A stretch of 57,690 nucleotides of DNA from a bacterium (GTDB taxonomy: Bacteria > Bacillota > Clostridia > Christensenellales > UBA1242), in the NCBI GenBank assembly GCA_024692805.1, contig JAILMD010000032.1:1-57690 (forward strand), given 5' to 3'. Below, one piece after another: positions 41,902-49,662 of this stretch (positions are counted from its first letter, which is position 1; each line of letters begins with the position of its first letter). The notes below the pieces were generated by a model that searched no databases, was not told the origin of the DNA, and saw only the letters and a list, made by a program, of their open reading frames with translations. The position numbers and the translations under genes were made by a program.

Positions 41902-41926
41902 TCCTTGCTTGGCAGGGATTTTTTAT
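41900..41926 (+). terminator. Intrinsic terminator of the heat-shock operon
   Basis: AATCCTTGC (41900-41908) pairs with GCAGGGATT (41912-41920, one G-T pair), loop TTG, then a T run. Confidence 0.82.
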
Positions 41927-41930
41927 TTAA

Positions 41931-41959
41931 TTGACTTATTTAATTAAAAATGTCATAAT
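41931..41959 (+). promoter_or_regulatory. Extended -10 promoter giving a leaderless rsmE mRNA
   Basis: TTGACT (41931-41936), 17 bases, extended -10 TGTCATAAT (hexamer 41954-41959). Six bases lie between the -10 and the GTG start at 41966, with no ribosome binding site. Confidence 0.75.
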
Positions 41960-41965
41960 AGGCTC

Positions 41966-42712
41966 GTGAAAGAAAACAGGTTTTATTTTAATAAAGAAAG
42001 TTTGGTTAACAGCAAAGTTATTTTAACTGATGACGAATTCCGTCATCTTTCTCTTGTTTTAAGAAAACGTGTGGGGGATAGCGTTGTTTTATTTTGCGGA
42101 GATGGCTTTGATTATAATGCAACTATAACTAACATAACAAAAAAAGAAGCCGAACTTGTAATTAAAGAAAAGGTTAAAAATGAAACTGAGTCAAGCGTTG
42201 ATTTAACAATTTTTCAAGCGCTTGCAAAAGGTGAAAAACTAAGCCTTATTGCTCAAAAACTAACTGAAATTGGCGCAAGTGAAATGTTAGTTTTTTCATC
42301 AAAGTTTTGTGACGTAACCGAAAAAACAAGTAAACTTGATAAACTAAATAAAGTCGTTATAAACGCTTCAAAACAATGTGGGCGAAGCAAACTATTAAAA
42401 ACTAATGAAAGCGTTTTAACGTTTAATCAAATGATTGAAAGGTTTAGAGATTATGACCTTGTTTTATGCGCTTATGAAAATGAAGAAAATTTGCATATTT
42501 CAAGCGTCTTAAATAAGTTTAAAGGTAATAATATTGCCGTTATTATCGGCCCAGAAGGTGGGTTTAGCGCCGATGAAGTTAAAACTATTTCAGATAATGG
42601 CGCGAGGGTTGTAACTCTTGGAAAAAGAATTTTAAGAACTGAAACTGCCGCTATTTTTAGTGCAAGCGCAGTAATTAGCCAACTTGAAGGAAGAAGAGAT
42701 TATGAAGGTTAG
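41966..42712 (+). CDS. rsmE: 16S rRNA m3U1498 methyltransferase RsmE
   Basis: This is a 248-residue SPOUT-class methyltransferase that modifies U1498 of 16S rRNA. An N-terminal PUA-like domain (HLSLVLRKRVGDSVVLFCGDG) precedes the knotted SAM domain, with QALAKGEKLSLIAQKLTEIG, NASKQCGRSKL, IIGPEGGFSADE and VTLGKRILRTETA. GTG at 41966 is the only start that fits and falls exactly at the predicted transcription start, suggesting a leaderless mRNA. In Firmicutes rsmE often follows dnaJ (sometimes with prmA between), as here without prmA. It overlaps mtaB by 11 bases. Confidence 0.93.
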   Translation: MKENRFYFNKESLVNSKVILTDDEFRHLSLVLRKRVGDSVVLFCGDGFDYNATITNITKKEAELVIKEKVKNETESSVDLTIFQALAKGEKLSLIAQKLTEIGASEMLVFSSKFCDVTEKTSKLDKLNKVVINASKQCGRSKLLKTNESVLTFNQMIERFRDYDLVLCAYENEENLHISSVLNKFKGNNIAVIIGPEGGFSADEVKTISDNGARVVTLGKRILRTETAAIFSASAVISQLEGRRDYEG

Positions 42713-43973
42713 TTTAATTGCCTTAGGGTGCAAAGTTAACCAATATGAAAGTGAGTCAATCGCAAAAAAACTCAAAGATAATGGAGTTAGCGTTTCATTT
42801 AACCTTGAGCCAAGCGATGTTTTTGTTTTGTCAACTTGCGCCGTAACAAATGAGGCCGAAAGAAAATCGCGCGGATATATTGCAAAAATAAAAAAGATAA
42901 GCCCTAAAGCAAAGATTTATGTTTTAGGTTGTTCTAGCCAAAATAATCCGTCTAGTTTTGCCAAGTTTGAAGGCGTTTATGCTGTTTACGGAACGGGTAA
43001 AAAGATGGATATTGCTGACTTAATTTTAAAGAGTAAAAAGGGAAGCAATAATAAAATTGATATAAACTATGAAGATAATTTTACTCCGCTTCCTAGCCAC
43101 ACTCGCGCTTACATAAAAATTCAAGATGGTTGTAATAATTTCTGTTCTTATTGTTTAATTCCATACCTCAGGGGAAGAAGTCGAAGTCGAAATTTTGAAA
43201 GTGTTAAAGCCGAAATCGCTATGCACGCTAAAACGAGCAAAGAGGTAATCTTAACAGGAATTGATTTATCTAGTTATGGGCTTGATCTTTCGCCAAAAAG
43301 TTCACTTATTGAAGTTGCTAAAATCTTTAAAGAATTTCCTTGTTTAAGATTTAGGTTTTCAAGCCTTGAAGCGGGAATAATAACACCAGAGTTTTTAGAA
43401 ATTTTAAAGGGTCTTGATAACTTCTGCCCACATTTTCATTTGAGCATGCAAAGCGGTTGTGATAAAACGCTTAAAGATATGAACAGGCATTACACAAGTG
43501 CCGAATTTTTAGAAAAAATTAAGTTAATTCGCAAATTTTTCCCAAATGCCGCAATAACAACTGACGTTATTGTTGGGTTCCCAACTGAAACTGAAGAAGA
43601 TTTTGAAGCGTCTTACCAAACTTGTAAAAAAGCCAATTTTGCTTTTATTCACATTTTTCCTTATTCGAAGCGAAGTGGAACGGTTGCAACAAAATTTCCT
43701 AATCTTGCAACAAATGTTAAGGAAAGGGTTGGTAAGTTAACTAAATTACGTGATGAAATGGCAACAGCATTTGTTAAAAAGCTAAAAGGTAAAGCTTTTG
43801 GCCTTTTAGTTGAAGCAAAGTTAAGCGCTGATGGTGAGCCTTGCGGGCATACTGAAAATTTTATAAAATGTTATTTAAAAAAGGGAACAAAGGTTGTTCC
43901 TAATAATATTTATAAAGTTAAAATCATTGAGCCATATAAAGATGGTGCAATGGTTAGTTTGGAGGAAAAATAA
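42702..43973 (+). CDS. mtaB: tRNA t6A37 methylthiotransferase MtaB
   Basis: This is a 423-residue radical SAM methylthiotransferase that converts t6A37 to ms2t6A37 in tRNA. The first cluster uses C10 (LGCKVNQYESE, the MtaB-type motif), C46 and C77. The radical SAM cluster uses C144, C148 and C151 (QDGCNNFCSYCLIPYLRG). SMQSGCDKTLKDMNRHYT, TDVIVGFPTETEEDFE, FIHIFPYSKRSGT and a C-terminal TRAM-like domain follow. The start ATG 42702 is preceded by GAAGGAAGAAGAGA. The TTG at 42684 inside rsmE is less likely. Confidence 0.94.
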   Translation: MKVSLIALGCKVNQYESESIAKKLKDNGVSVSFNLEPSDVFVLSTCAVTNEAERKSRGYIAKIKKISPKAKIYVLGCSSQNNPSSFAKFEGVYAVYGTGKKMDIADLILKSKKGSNNKIDINYEDNFTPLPSHTRAYIKIQDGCNNFCSYCLIPYLRGRSRSRNFESVKAEIAMHAKTSKEVILTGIDLSSYGLDLSPKSSLIEVAKIFKEFPCLRFRFSSLEAGIITPEFLEILKGLDNFCPHFHLSMQSGCDKTLKDMNRHYTSAEFLEKIKLIRKFFPNAAITTDVIVGFPTETEEDFEASYQTCKKANFAFIHIFPYSKRSGTVATKFPNLATNVKERVGKLTKLRDEMATAFVKKLKGKAFGLLVEAKLSADGEPCGHTENFIKCYLKKGTKVVPNNIYKVKIIEPYKDGAMVSLEEK

Positions 43974-44374
43974 TGGACGATTGTATTTTTTGTAAAATTG
44001 TTAGCGGAGAAATTCCTTGCCATAAAATTTATGAAGATGAGTTTACGCTTGCCTTCTTAGATATTTCAGGCGATATATATGGCCACACGTTAGTTGTTCC
44101 TAAGTATCACGCCGATAATCTTTTAATGGCAAACGATGAAATGTTAGACCATATTTTAAAAACGGTAAGAAGAATTAGTAAACATTATGTTGATGATTGT
44201 GGCTTTACCGGCGTTAATATTATGAATAACACTGGCTTAAGCGCTGGGCAAACAATTATGCACCTTCATTTTCATATTATTCCAAGAAAAGAAAATGACA
44301 ATGTTAAAGTTTATCCTGATAAGGTTGAGCACGATTTTGATTTCGCTGAAATTTGTAATTTTTTAAAAATTTAA
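43973..44374 (+). CDS. HIT family nucleotide hydrolase (HinT-like)
   Basis: This is a 133-residue purine nucleoside phosphoramidase-like protein. CIFCKIVSGEIP opens the family with the zinc-type cysteine pair C4 and C7. The histidine triad HLHFH is at 97-101, followed by IIPR. Length and motifs match HinT (110-140 residues). The GGAGG ribosome binding site lies at the end of mtaB and the ATG overlaps its stop by one base. It is the last gene of the rsmE-mtaB unit. The physiological substrate is not known from sequence. Confidence 0.92.
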   Translation: MDDCIFCKIVSGEIPCHKIYEDEFTLAFLDISGDIYGHTLVVPKYHADNLLMANDEMLDHILKTVRRISKHYVDDCGFTGVNIMNNTGLSAGQTIMHLHFHIIPRKENDNVKVYPDKVEHDFDFAEICNFLKI

Positions 44375-44386
44375 TTATCATTGGGC

Positions 44387-44415
44387 TTGACAAGTTGGTT
44401 TTTTAATGATAAGAT
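44387..44415 (+). promoter_or_regulatory. Sigma-A promoter of rpsU with a flanking inverted repeat
   Basis: TTGACA (44387-44392), 17 bases, extended -10 TGATAAGAT (hexamer 44410-44415). TTATCATT (44375-44382) and AATGATAA (44405-44412) form an 8-bp dyad enclosing the -35, and the right arm overlaps the -10. Confidence 0.82.
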
Positions 44416-44445
44416 AGTTCTAGTTTAAACAGGGGGGTGAAAATA

Positions 44446-44625
44446 ATGAGCACGGTTGTTGTTGGTCAAAACGAAAACCTTGAAAGCGCAATTAAGAGAT
44501 TTAAGCGCAAATGTCAAAAAGATGGCATCATTGGTGATATTCGTAAGAAAGAGTGTTACGTTTCCCCAAGTGTTAAGCGCAAAAAGAAATCTGAAGCTGC
44601 GCAAAAGAGAAATAGAAAAGGTTAA
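44446..44625 (+). CDS. rpsU: Ribosomal protein bS21
   Basis: This is a 59-residue, very basic small-subunit protein that binds near the anti-Shine-Dalgarno end of 16S rRNA. Marks are VVVGQNENLESAIKRFKRKC, GIIGDIRKKECYVSPSVKRK and a lysine-rich C-terminus. The ATG at 44446 has an exceptionally strong AGGGGGGTGA in front. A GTG at 44437 lies within that site and is not the start. It is a single-gene unit with its own promoter and a GNRA-loop terminator. Confidence 0.96.
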   Translation: MSTVVVGQNENLESAIKRFKRKCQKDGIIGDIRKKECYVSPSVKRKKKSEAAQKRNRKG

Positions 44626-44627
44626 AA

Positions 44628-44650
44628 AAATCGGCGAAAGCCGATTTTTC
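44628..44650. terminator. GNRA-loop terminator after rpsU, usable from both sides
   Basis: AAATCGGC (44628-44635), loop GAAA, GCCGATTT (44640-44647), followed by T and preceded by an A run. The gene on the minus strand ends at 44651, so it can serve both. Confidence 0.85.
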
Positions 44651-44974
44651 TTATGCTAAAAGCTTAAGTTTTATCTTATTAAACCTGTCTGAAAGGTTTA
44701 AGATATATTTTTGTTGCGCGGAAGGTGAAAGGTTATCAAAAACAGAGTGGTCAATAAGTTCGCCAAGAGGGTTATAACAATCAGGGTTTTTGGTTAAAAT
44801 TCTGTTAACCTTATTAAATAAGGGGTCATCTTCAACCTTAACGCGCGTTGCAATAATAGCATATCTTTGGCTCGTTAGCGCCATAACTTTATCTTCTTTA
44901 TCTAATGTTTCGCCAACAGTTTTAAGGCGGTTTTTAGCCTTTTGTGCTAAAAGTTTTAAATTTGTGTTTCCCAT
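44651..44974 (-). CDS. Small basic protein of unknown function
   Basis: This is a 107-residue lysine-rich, helical protein read against its neighbours, between rpsU and pcrA. The C-terminal half (NPLGELIDHSVFDNLSPSAQ, then KYILNLSDRFNKIK) looks like a compact helical domain, and the N-terminal helix is strongly basic. No family is recognised. The start at 44974 is chosen because AAGGAG lies about ten bases upstream. The first ATG of the frame (44998) has no ribosome binding site and abuts a TATAAT-like box that would place the transcription start after it. Confidence 0.55.
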   Translation of the reverse strand: MGNTNLKLLAQKAKNRLKTVGETLDKEDKVMALTSQRYAIIATRVKVEDDPLFNKVNRILTKNPDCYNPLGELIDHSVFDNLSPSAQQKYILNLSDRFNKIKLKLLA

Positions 44975-45069
44975 TTTTTTGTTTCTCCTTGCCTTCATTA
45001 TAAACTAAATATAGCCTAGCGAGAAGGCAAGACAAAACAAGACAAAATTACAACAATTCTCCTTTTTAT

Positions 45070-45098
45070 TTGCAAAATAAACGGATATTTGATAAACT
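45070..45098 (+). promoter_or_regulatory. Extended -10 promoter giving a leaderless pcrA mRNA
   Basis: TTGCAA (45070-45075), 17 bases, extended -10 TGATAAACT (hexamer 45093-45098). Six bases then lead to the ATG at 45105. No ribosome binding site. Confidence 0.75.
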
Positions 45099-45104
45099 AA
45101 ACGT

Positions 45105-47330
45105 ATGAGCGAAATTTTAGACAATCTTAATAGCGAACAACGCGTTCCCGCTAGTGAAATTGATGGCGCGATTTTAGTTACTGCTGGCGCTGGAAGCGGT
45201 AAAACCAGAATGTTAACTCATAGAATTGCTCATCTTATTTGTGACCTTAATGTTGAGCCTTATAATATTTTAGCAATAACTTTTACTAATAAGGCCGCTA
45301 ACGAAATGCGCGAAAGAATTGAAGCAATGACTCCTAAAACCGATGGAATGTGGGTTTCAACTTTTCACGCAATGTGTTCTAAAATTTTGAGAATGTATGC
45401 TGAAAAACTTGGCTACACTAAAAGTTTTTCAATTTATGGCGATAATGAAAGAGAACGCCTTATTAAAAGGCTGTTATCTGATAAAAACACAAACGTTACG
45501 CCTGAAACAATTGACTATCATATTTCAAACGCTAAAAATCATCTTTTAGGCCCTGATGAATATGCCGAGAGAATTGGTTATGAAAGAAATGCCGATTTAA
45601 TTATTGGCATTTACAGGGAATATGAAAAAGAGATGAAGCGAAGCAATGCGCTTGATTTTGATGACTTATTATTTAAAACTTACCAACTTTTTGAAAAATA
45701 TCCTGACGTTGCTGAAATCTTTCAATATAAATTTAAATATATTCACGTTGATGAATTCCAAGACACTAACGAAGCCCAATATAAACTAATTAAAATTCTA
45801 GCAAAAAAACACGGCAACGTTTTTGTTGTTGGCGATGAAGACCAATGCATTTATTCTTGGCGTGGGGCAGAGCCAACAAATGTTGTTGACTTTACTAAAG
45901 ATTTTGCTGGTTGCAAGGTTTATAAACTTGAACAAAACTATCGCTCAACAAAGAAAATCCTTGAGCGCGCTAACACGCTAATAGCAAGAAACCAAAACAG
46001 GCTTGCTAAAAAATTATGGACTGAAAATGGTAGCGGCGCAACCGTTATTGAAGAAGTTAGTTATAATGACGTTGGCGAAGCTGAGTTTGTCGCCCAGACT
46101 ATTCTTTCGCTTCAAAACGAAGGTTATAGGTTTAGCGATTTTGCAATTTTAATGAGAGTTAATGCCCTTTCAAGAATTCTAGAAGAAAAACTTATAACTT
46201 ATGGAATTCCTTATAAAGTTTATGGTGGTTTTAAGTTCTTTGAAAGAAAGGAAATTAAAGACACTGTTGCTTACCTTAGGGTTATATCTAACCCTAATGA
46301 TGATGACGCTTTTGTTAGAGTTCTTTCATTTCCTAAAAAGGGAATAGGTGACGTAACAATCGCTAGCATAAGAGAGATTGCGCAAAACGAAAACACTTCA
46401 ATGTTTAATATTGCTATGACCGGCAAAAATTTAAGTGAACCAATTAAAAGAAAACTTGAGCCGGTAGTAAGGCTATTTAATGAACTAGCGAGCGAAAGAG
46501 AAAAGATGGGCCTTTACGATTTTGCAAGCCTTGTTATTGATAAAGTTAATATCAAAGGCGCGCTTTGTGATAAAGATGAAAAGAGCGAAGAAGACATAAA
46601 CAAAGCCCTTAACGTTGATGACTTTTTGGTTAGCGTTAAACAATTTGATGACGCTAACTCGGGGGCGTCACTTGATGACTTCCTTGCAAGCATAACGCTT
46701 ATGCGTGATATTGATGAAATGAGTGAAGCTAATAACTATGCTAGTCTTATGACAATTCACGCCGCAAAAGGCCTTGAATTTAAATGTGTTTTCATTGTTG
46801 GGCTAGTTGAAGGTTTGTTTCCGCTAAGAAGAGCGATTAATAGCGGAGACCCTAACGAACTTGAAGAAGAACGAAGGTTAATGTATGTTGCGATAACAAG
46901 GGCTAAAGAAAAACTTTATTTAACTCACCCAAAAACTAGGTTTAGTTTTGAAACAAAACAAAGCGAATATTGCATTCCTTCAAGGTTTATTAAAGAGAGT
47001 TCGCTTGATTATATTTCTGACCTTGAATCAAGTCCTGTTACAAGAAGCAAACTTGAAATGAACGAAATTAAAACTGCAACTTACGCTAGGGCAGCAACAA
47101 AAGTTAATATAATTAAAGGAAGCGAAACAACCAATTCTGCCGCCCAACCTAAAAATTATAATTTTAGTGACTTTAAAAAGGGAACAAGGGTTAGGCATAA
47201 CCACTTTGGCGAAGGCGAAGTTATCCTTCCGGTAACAGATTTTACAAGTGGTTTTGTAACTATTAGATTTGATAGCGTTGGAATTAAAACACTATCTTTA
47301 AAATATGCAAATCTTGAAATAATCTCATAG
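45105..47330 (+). CDS. pcrA: ATP-dependent DNA helicase PcrA (UvrD/Rep family)
   Basis: This is a 741-residue superfamily 1 3'-5' helicase for repair, recombination control and plasmid replication. Walker A GAGSGKT is at 28-34. TFTNKAANEMRERI, STFHAMCSKILR, the Walker B DEFQDTNEAQY, VGDEDQCIYSWRGAE, EQNYRST, TIHAAKGLEF and EERRLMYVAITRAK follow in order. The C-terminal tudor-like part (GTRVRHNHFGEGEVI) binds RNA polymerase in PcrA. Length is typical. It starts a pcrA-ligA operon, a common Firmicute arrangement, from a leaderless-type promoter. Confidence 0.96.
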   Translation: MSEILDNLNSEQRVPASEIDGAILVTAGAGSGKTRMLTHRIAHLICDLNVEPYNILAITFTNKAANEMRERIEAMTPKTDGMWVSTFHAMCSKILRMYAEKLGYTKSFSIYGDNERERLIKRLLSDKNTNVTPETIDYHISNAKNHLLGPDEYAERIGYERNADLIIGIYREYEKEMKRSNALDFDDLLFKTYQLFEKYPDVAEIFQYKFKYIHVDEFQDTNEAQYKLIKILAKKHGNVFVVGDEDQCIYSWRGAEPTNVVDFTKDFAGCKVYKLEQNYRSTKKILERANTLIARNQNRLAKKLWTENGSGATVIEEVSYNDVGEAEFVAQTILSLQNEGYRFSDFAILMRVNALSRILEEKLITYGIPYKVYGGFKFFERKEIKDTVAYLRVISNPNDDDAFVRVLSFPKKGIGDVTIASIREIAQNENTSMFNIAMTGKNLSEPIKRKLEPVVRLFNELASEREKMGLYDFASLVIDKVNIKGALCDKDEKSEEDINKALNVDDFLVSVKQFDDANSGASLDDFLASITLMRDIDEMSEANNYASLMTIHAAKGLEFKCVFIVGLVEGLFPLRRAINSGDPNELEEERRLMYVAITRAKEKLYLTHPKTRFSFETKQSEYCIPSRFIKESSLDYISDLESSPVTRSKLEMNEIKTATYARAATKVNIIKGSETTNSAAQPKNYNFSDFKKGTRVRHNHFGEGEVILPVTDFTSGFVTIRFDSVGIKTLSLKYANLEIIS

Positions 47331-47339
47331 GAGAAAAAT

Positions 47340-49292
47340 ATGACAAAACTAGAGGAAATGAAAAAACTTGTTGAAGAGGTTAACCATTATAGTTACGCTT
47401 ATTATACTCTTGATAAGCCACTAATTAGCGATAATGAATGGGATAAACTTTATTTTAGGTTAGTTGCCCTTGAAAAAGAAACGGGCATTATTTTGCCAAA
47501 CAGCCCAACAGTTAGGGTTGGTGGCGAACCTCTTAGCGAGTTTAATAAAGTTCCACATACGCATAAGATTTATTCACTAGATAAAGCCCAAAGTTTAGGC
47601 GAACTAAACGATTGGGAAGAAAGAAACCAAAAACTTTTTAGGTTTAAACCTGTTTATTCAGTTGAATATAAATATGACGGCTTAAATTTAAGCCTTCTTT
47701 ATAAAAATGGTGAACTTGTTTTAGCCTCAACTCGTGGTAACGGCTTTGTTGGCGAAGACGTAACAAGTCAGGTTAAAACGGTTAGAACCGTTCCTTTAAC
47801 TATCGGTTTTAAAGGCGAAGTTGAAGTTCAGGGCGAAGTTGTTATGAGAATTAGCGAACTTAACCGCTATAACCTTAGTTCAAGCGAACCTCTTAAAAAT
47901 GCGAGAAACGCCGCTGCCGGAGCAATAAGAAACCTTGACCCAAAGGTTACCGCTAAACGAAATCTTGACTTTGTTGCTTATAACATTAACTTTATTGAAG
48001 GTAAGGCGCTTAAAACAATTGAAGAAATGCATAATTTCTTAATTGAAAATAAATTCTTTGTTGGCTCATTCTTTAAAATTGCTAACGGAATTGACGAAGT
48101 TAAAACAATAATCAGCGAGGTTAGTTTAACAAAAGATAACCTTGATATCTTAATTGACGGAATGGTTATTAAAGTTAATGATTATCACGTTAGAGATGAA
48201 CTAGGAAACACTGAAAAATTTCCTCGTGCAAGCATAGCCTTTAAGTTTGAGGCTAACGAAGCCAGCACAATGCTAAACAGCGTTACTTGGCAGGTTGGGC
48301 GAACGGGCAAACTAACGCCGGTTGCGGAACTTGAGCCTGTTGAACTTGCTGGCGTTACAATTAAAAGAGCAACGCTTAATAACTATAACGATATCATTAG
48401 AAAGGGCGTTAAAATCAACTCACGTGTTTTCCTTAGAAGAAGCAATGAGGTTATCCCTGAAATATTAGCGCTTGCTGAAGAATTTAACGATAGCCAGCCT
48501 ATAATTAAGCCAACTAGGTGTCCGGTTTGCGGAAGCGCTTTAACTGAAACTGAGGCTGACCTTTTCTGCCCAAATCATAATGGTTGCGCTAAGCAGATTA
48601 TTGAAAGATTAACTCATTTTGTTAGCCGTGACGCAATGAATATTGACGGCCTAAGCAGAAAAACAATTGAGCAGTTAAACGCTAACTTTAATGTTAAGAA
48701 TTTTAGTGATCTTTATAAACTAACAAGGGAGCAAGTTGCCTCTCTTGAAGGCTTTAAAGATAAGAAAATTGATAACTATTTTGAAAGTATTGAAAGAAGT
48801 AAAACGCCTGATTTATCTAACTTTATTTATGCGCTCGGAATTGATAATGTTGGCAAGAAAACAGCTAAACAACTTGCTTCAAGGTTTAAGTCAATTGAAA
48901 ATTTAATGAAAGCAACAAAAATTGAGCTATCAAACCTTAATGATATTGGCGAATTAACTGCTGAATATATAACTCACTATTTCTTTGATGAAAACAACTT
49001 GTTTGAAATTGAAAGCTTAATGGAAGCAGGGGTTAGGGTTAAAAACAAAACAAATGCCCAAACAGAGTTAAAATTAGCCGGACTTAAGTTTGTTTTAACC
49101 GGAACGCTTCCAACGCTTAAAAGAAATGATGCTTCCAAAATTATTGAAGAAAATGGGGGCGAGGTTATGAGTTCTGTTAGCAAAAACACTGACTTAGTTT
49201 TAGCCGGAGCTGATGCCGGAAGCAAACTTGATAAAGCCATAGCGCTTGGCATAAAAATAATTAGCGAAGACGAATTTTTGAAAATGGTTTAA
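47340..49292 (+). CDS. ligA: NAD-dependent DNA ligase LigA
   Basis: This is a 650-residue ligase that seals nicks in replication and repair. An N-terminal NMN-binding Ia domain is followed by the adenylation motif EYKYDGLNL (catalytic lysine). Then come ASTRGNGFVGEDVT, the OB fold, a zinc finger with CPVCGSALTETEADLFC and a fourth cysteine in NHNGC, helix-hairpin-helix repeats, and the BRCT domain (FVLTGTLPTLKRNDASKIIE onward). The length is slightly short of the usual 665-670. The ribosome binding site is AGGAG, nine bases after pcrA. Confidence 0.97.
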   Translation: MTKLEEMKKLVEEVNHYSYAYYTLDKPLISDNEWDKLYFRLVALEKETGIILPNSPTVRVGGEPLSEFNKVPHTHKIYSLDKAQSLGELNDWEERNQKLFRFKPVYSVEYKYDGLNLSLLYKNGELVLASTRGNGFVGEDVTSQVKTVRTVPLTIGFKGEVEVQGEVVMRISELNRYNLSSSEPLKNARNAAAGAIRNLDPKVTAKRNLDFVAYNINFIEGKALKTIEEMHNFLIENKFFVGSFFKIANGIDEVKTIISEVSLTKDNLDILIDGMVIKVNDYHVRDELGNTEKFPRASIAFKFEANEASTMLNSVTWQVGRTGKLTPVAELEPVELAGVTIKRATLNNYNDIIRKGVKINSRVFLRRSNEVIPEILALAEEFNDSQPIIKPTRCPVCGSALTETEADLFCPNHNGCAKQIIERLTHFVSRDAMNIDGLSRKTIEQLNANFNVKNFSDLYKLTREQVASLEGFKDKKIDNYFESIERSKTPDLSNFIYALGIDNVGKKTAKQLASRFKSIENLMKATKIELSNLNDIGELTAEYITHYFFDENNLFEIESLMEAGVRVKNKTNAQTELKLAGLKFVLTGTLPTLKRNDASKIIEENGGEVMSSVSKNTDLVLAGADAGSKLDKAIALGIKIISEDEFLKMV

Positions 49293-49311
49293 ATTTAATT
49301 TTAAAAAATGC

Positions 49312-49340
49312 TTGCAATAGTTGTTGTTATTTGATATAAT
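49312..49340 (+). promoter_or_regulatory. Sigma-A promoter of rpoZ
   Basis: TTGCAA (49312-49317), 17 bases, extended -10 TGATATAAT (hexamer 49335-49340). A TAAGGAG ribosome binding site follows. Confidence 0.85.
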
Positions 49341-49365
49341 AACTCTGCATTAAGGAGATTTTGTT

Positions 49366-49575
49366 ATGGCAATGATTGATCCACCAATTGAAGAAGTTTT
49401 TAAAATGGCAGGAAGCCGTTATGCTCTCTGCACGGTTGTAACAAAAAGGGCAAAAGAATTATTACTTGAGCGCCCAGAATTCTTTAAAGAAAACTTAAAA
49501 ATTAAACCTATTGAGTTTGCTGCTAATGAATTCTATGATGGAAAGTTTACTCTAGTTAAAACATCTCGTGATTAA
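49366..49575 (+). CDS. rpoZ: RNA polymerase omega subunit
   Basis: This is a 69-residue small subunit that helps assemble the beta' subunit. The signature is SRYALCTVVTKRAKELL, followed by a short IEFAANEFYDGKFTLV tail. In B. subtilis rpoZ lies with gmk and priA. Here it precedes priA directly but has its own promoter and terminator. gmk is not beside it. Confidence 0.9.
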   Translation: MAMIDPPIEEVFKMAGSRYALCTVVTKRAKELLLERPEFFKENLKIKPIEFAANEFYDGKFTLVKTSRD

Positions 49576-49580
49576 AATTA

Positions 49581-49607
49581 AAATCTAGCAATCGCTAGAT
49601 TTTTTTA
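49581..49607 (+). terminator. Intrinsic terminator of rpoZ
   Basis: AAATCTAGC (49581-49589), loop AATC, GCTAGATTT (49594-49602), then T run. Confidence 0.87.
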
Positions 49608-49647
49608 TTTTAAATTAACTAAATTACTTTTTTATTTTTACTTTGTT

Positions 49648-49656
49648 TGTTATAAT
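49648..49656 (+). promoter_or_regulatory. Extended -10 promoter giving a leaderless priA mRNA
   Basis: TGTTATAAT (hexamer 49651-49656) is a perfect extended -10. The -35 area is only T-rich. The hexamer aaaact and then ATG at 49663 follow, the same spacing as in hemW, rsmE and pcrA. Confidence 0.7.
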
Positions 49657-49662
49657 AAAACT

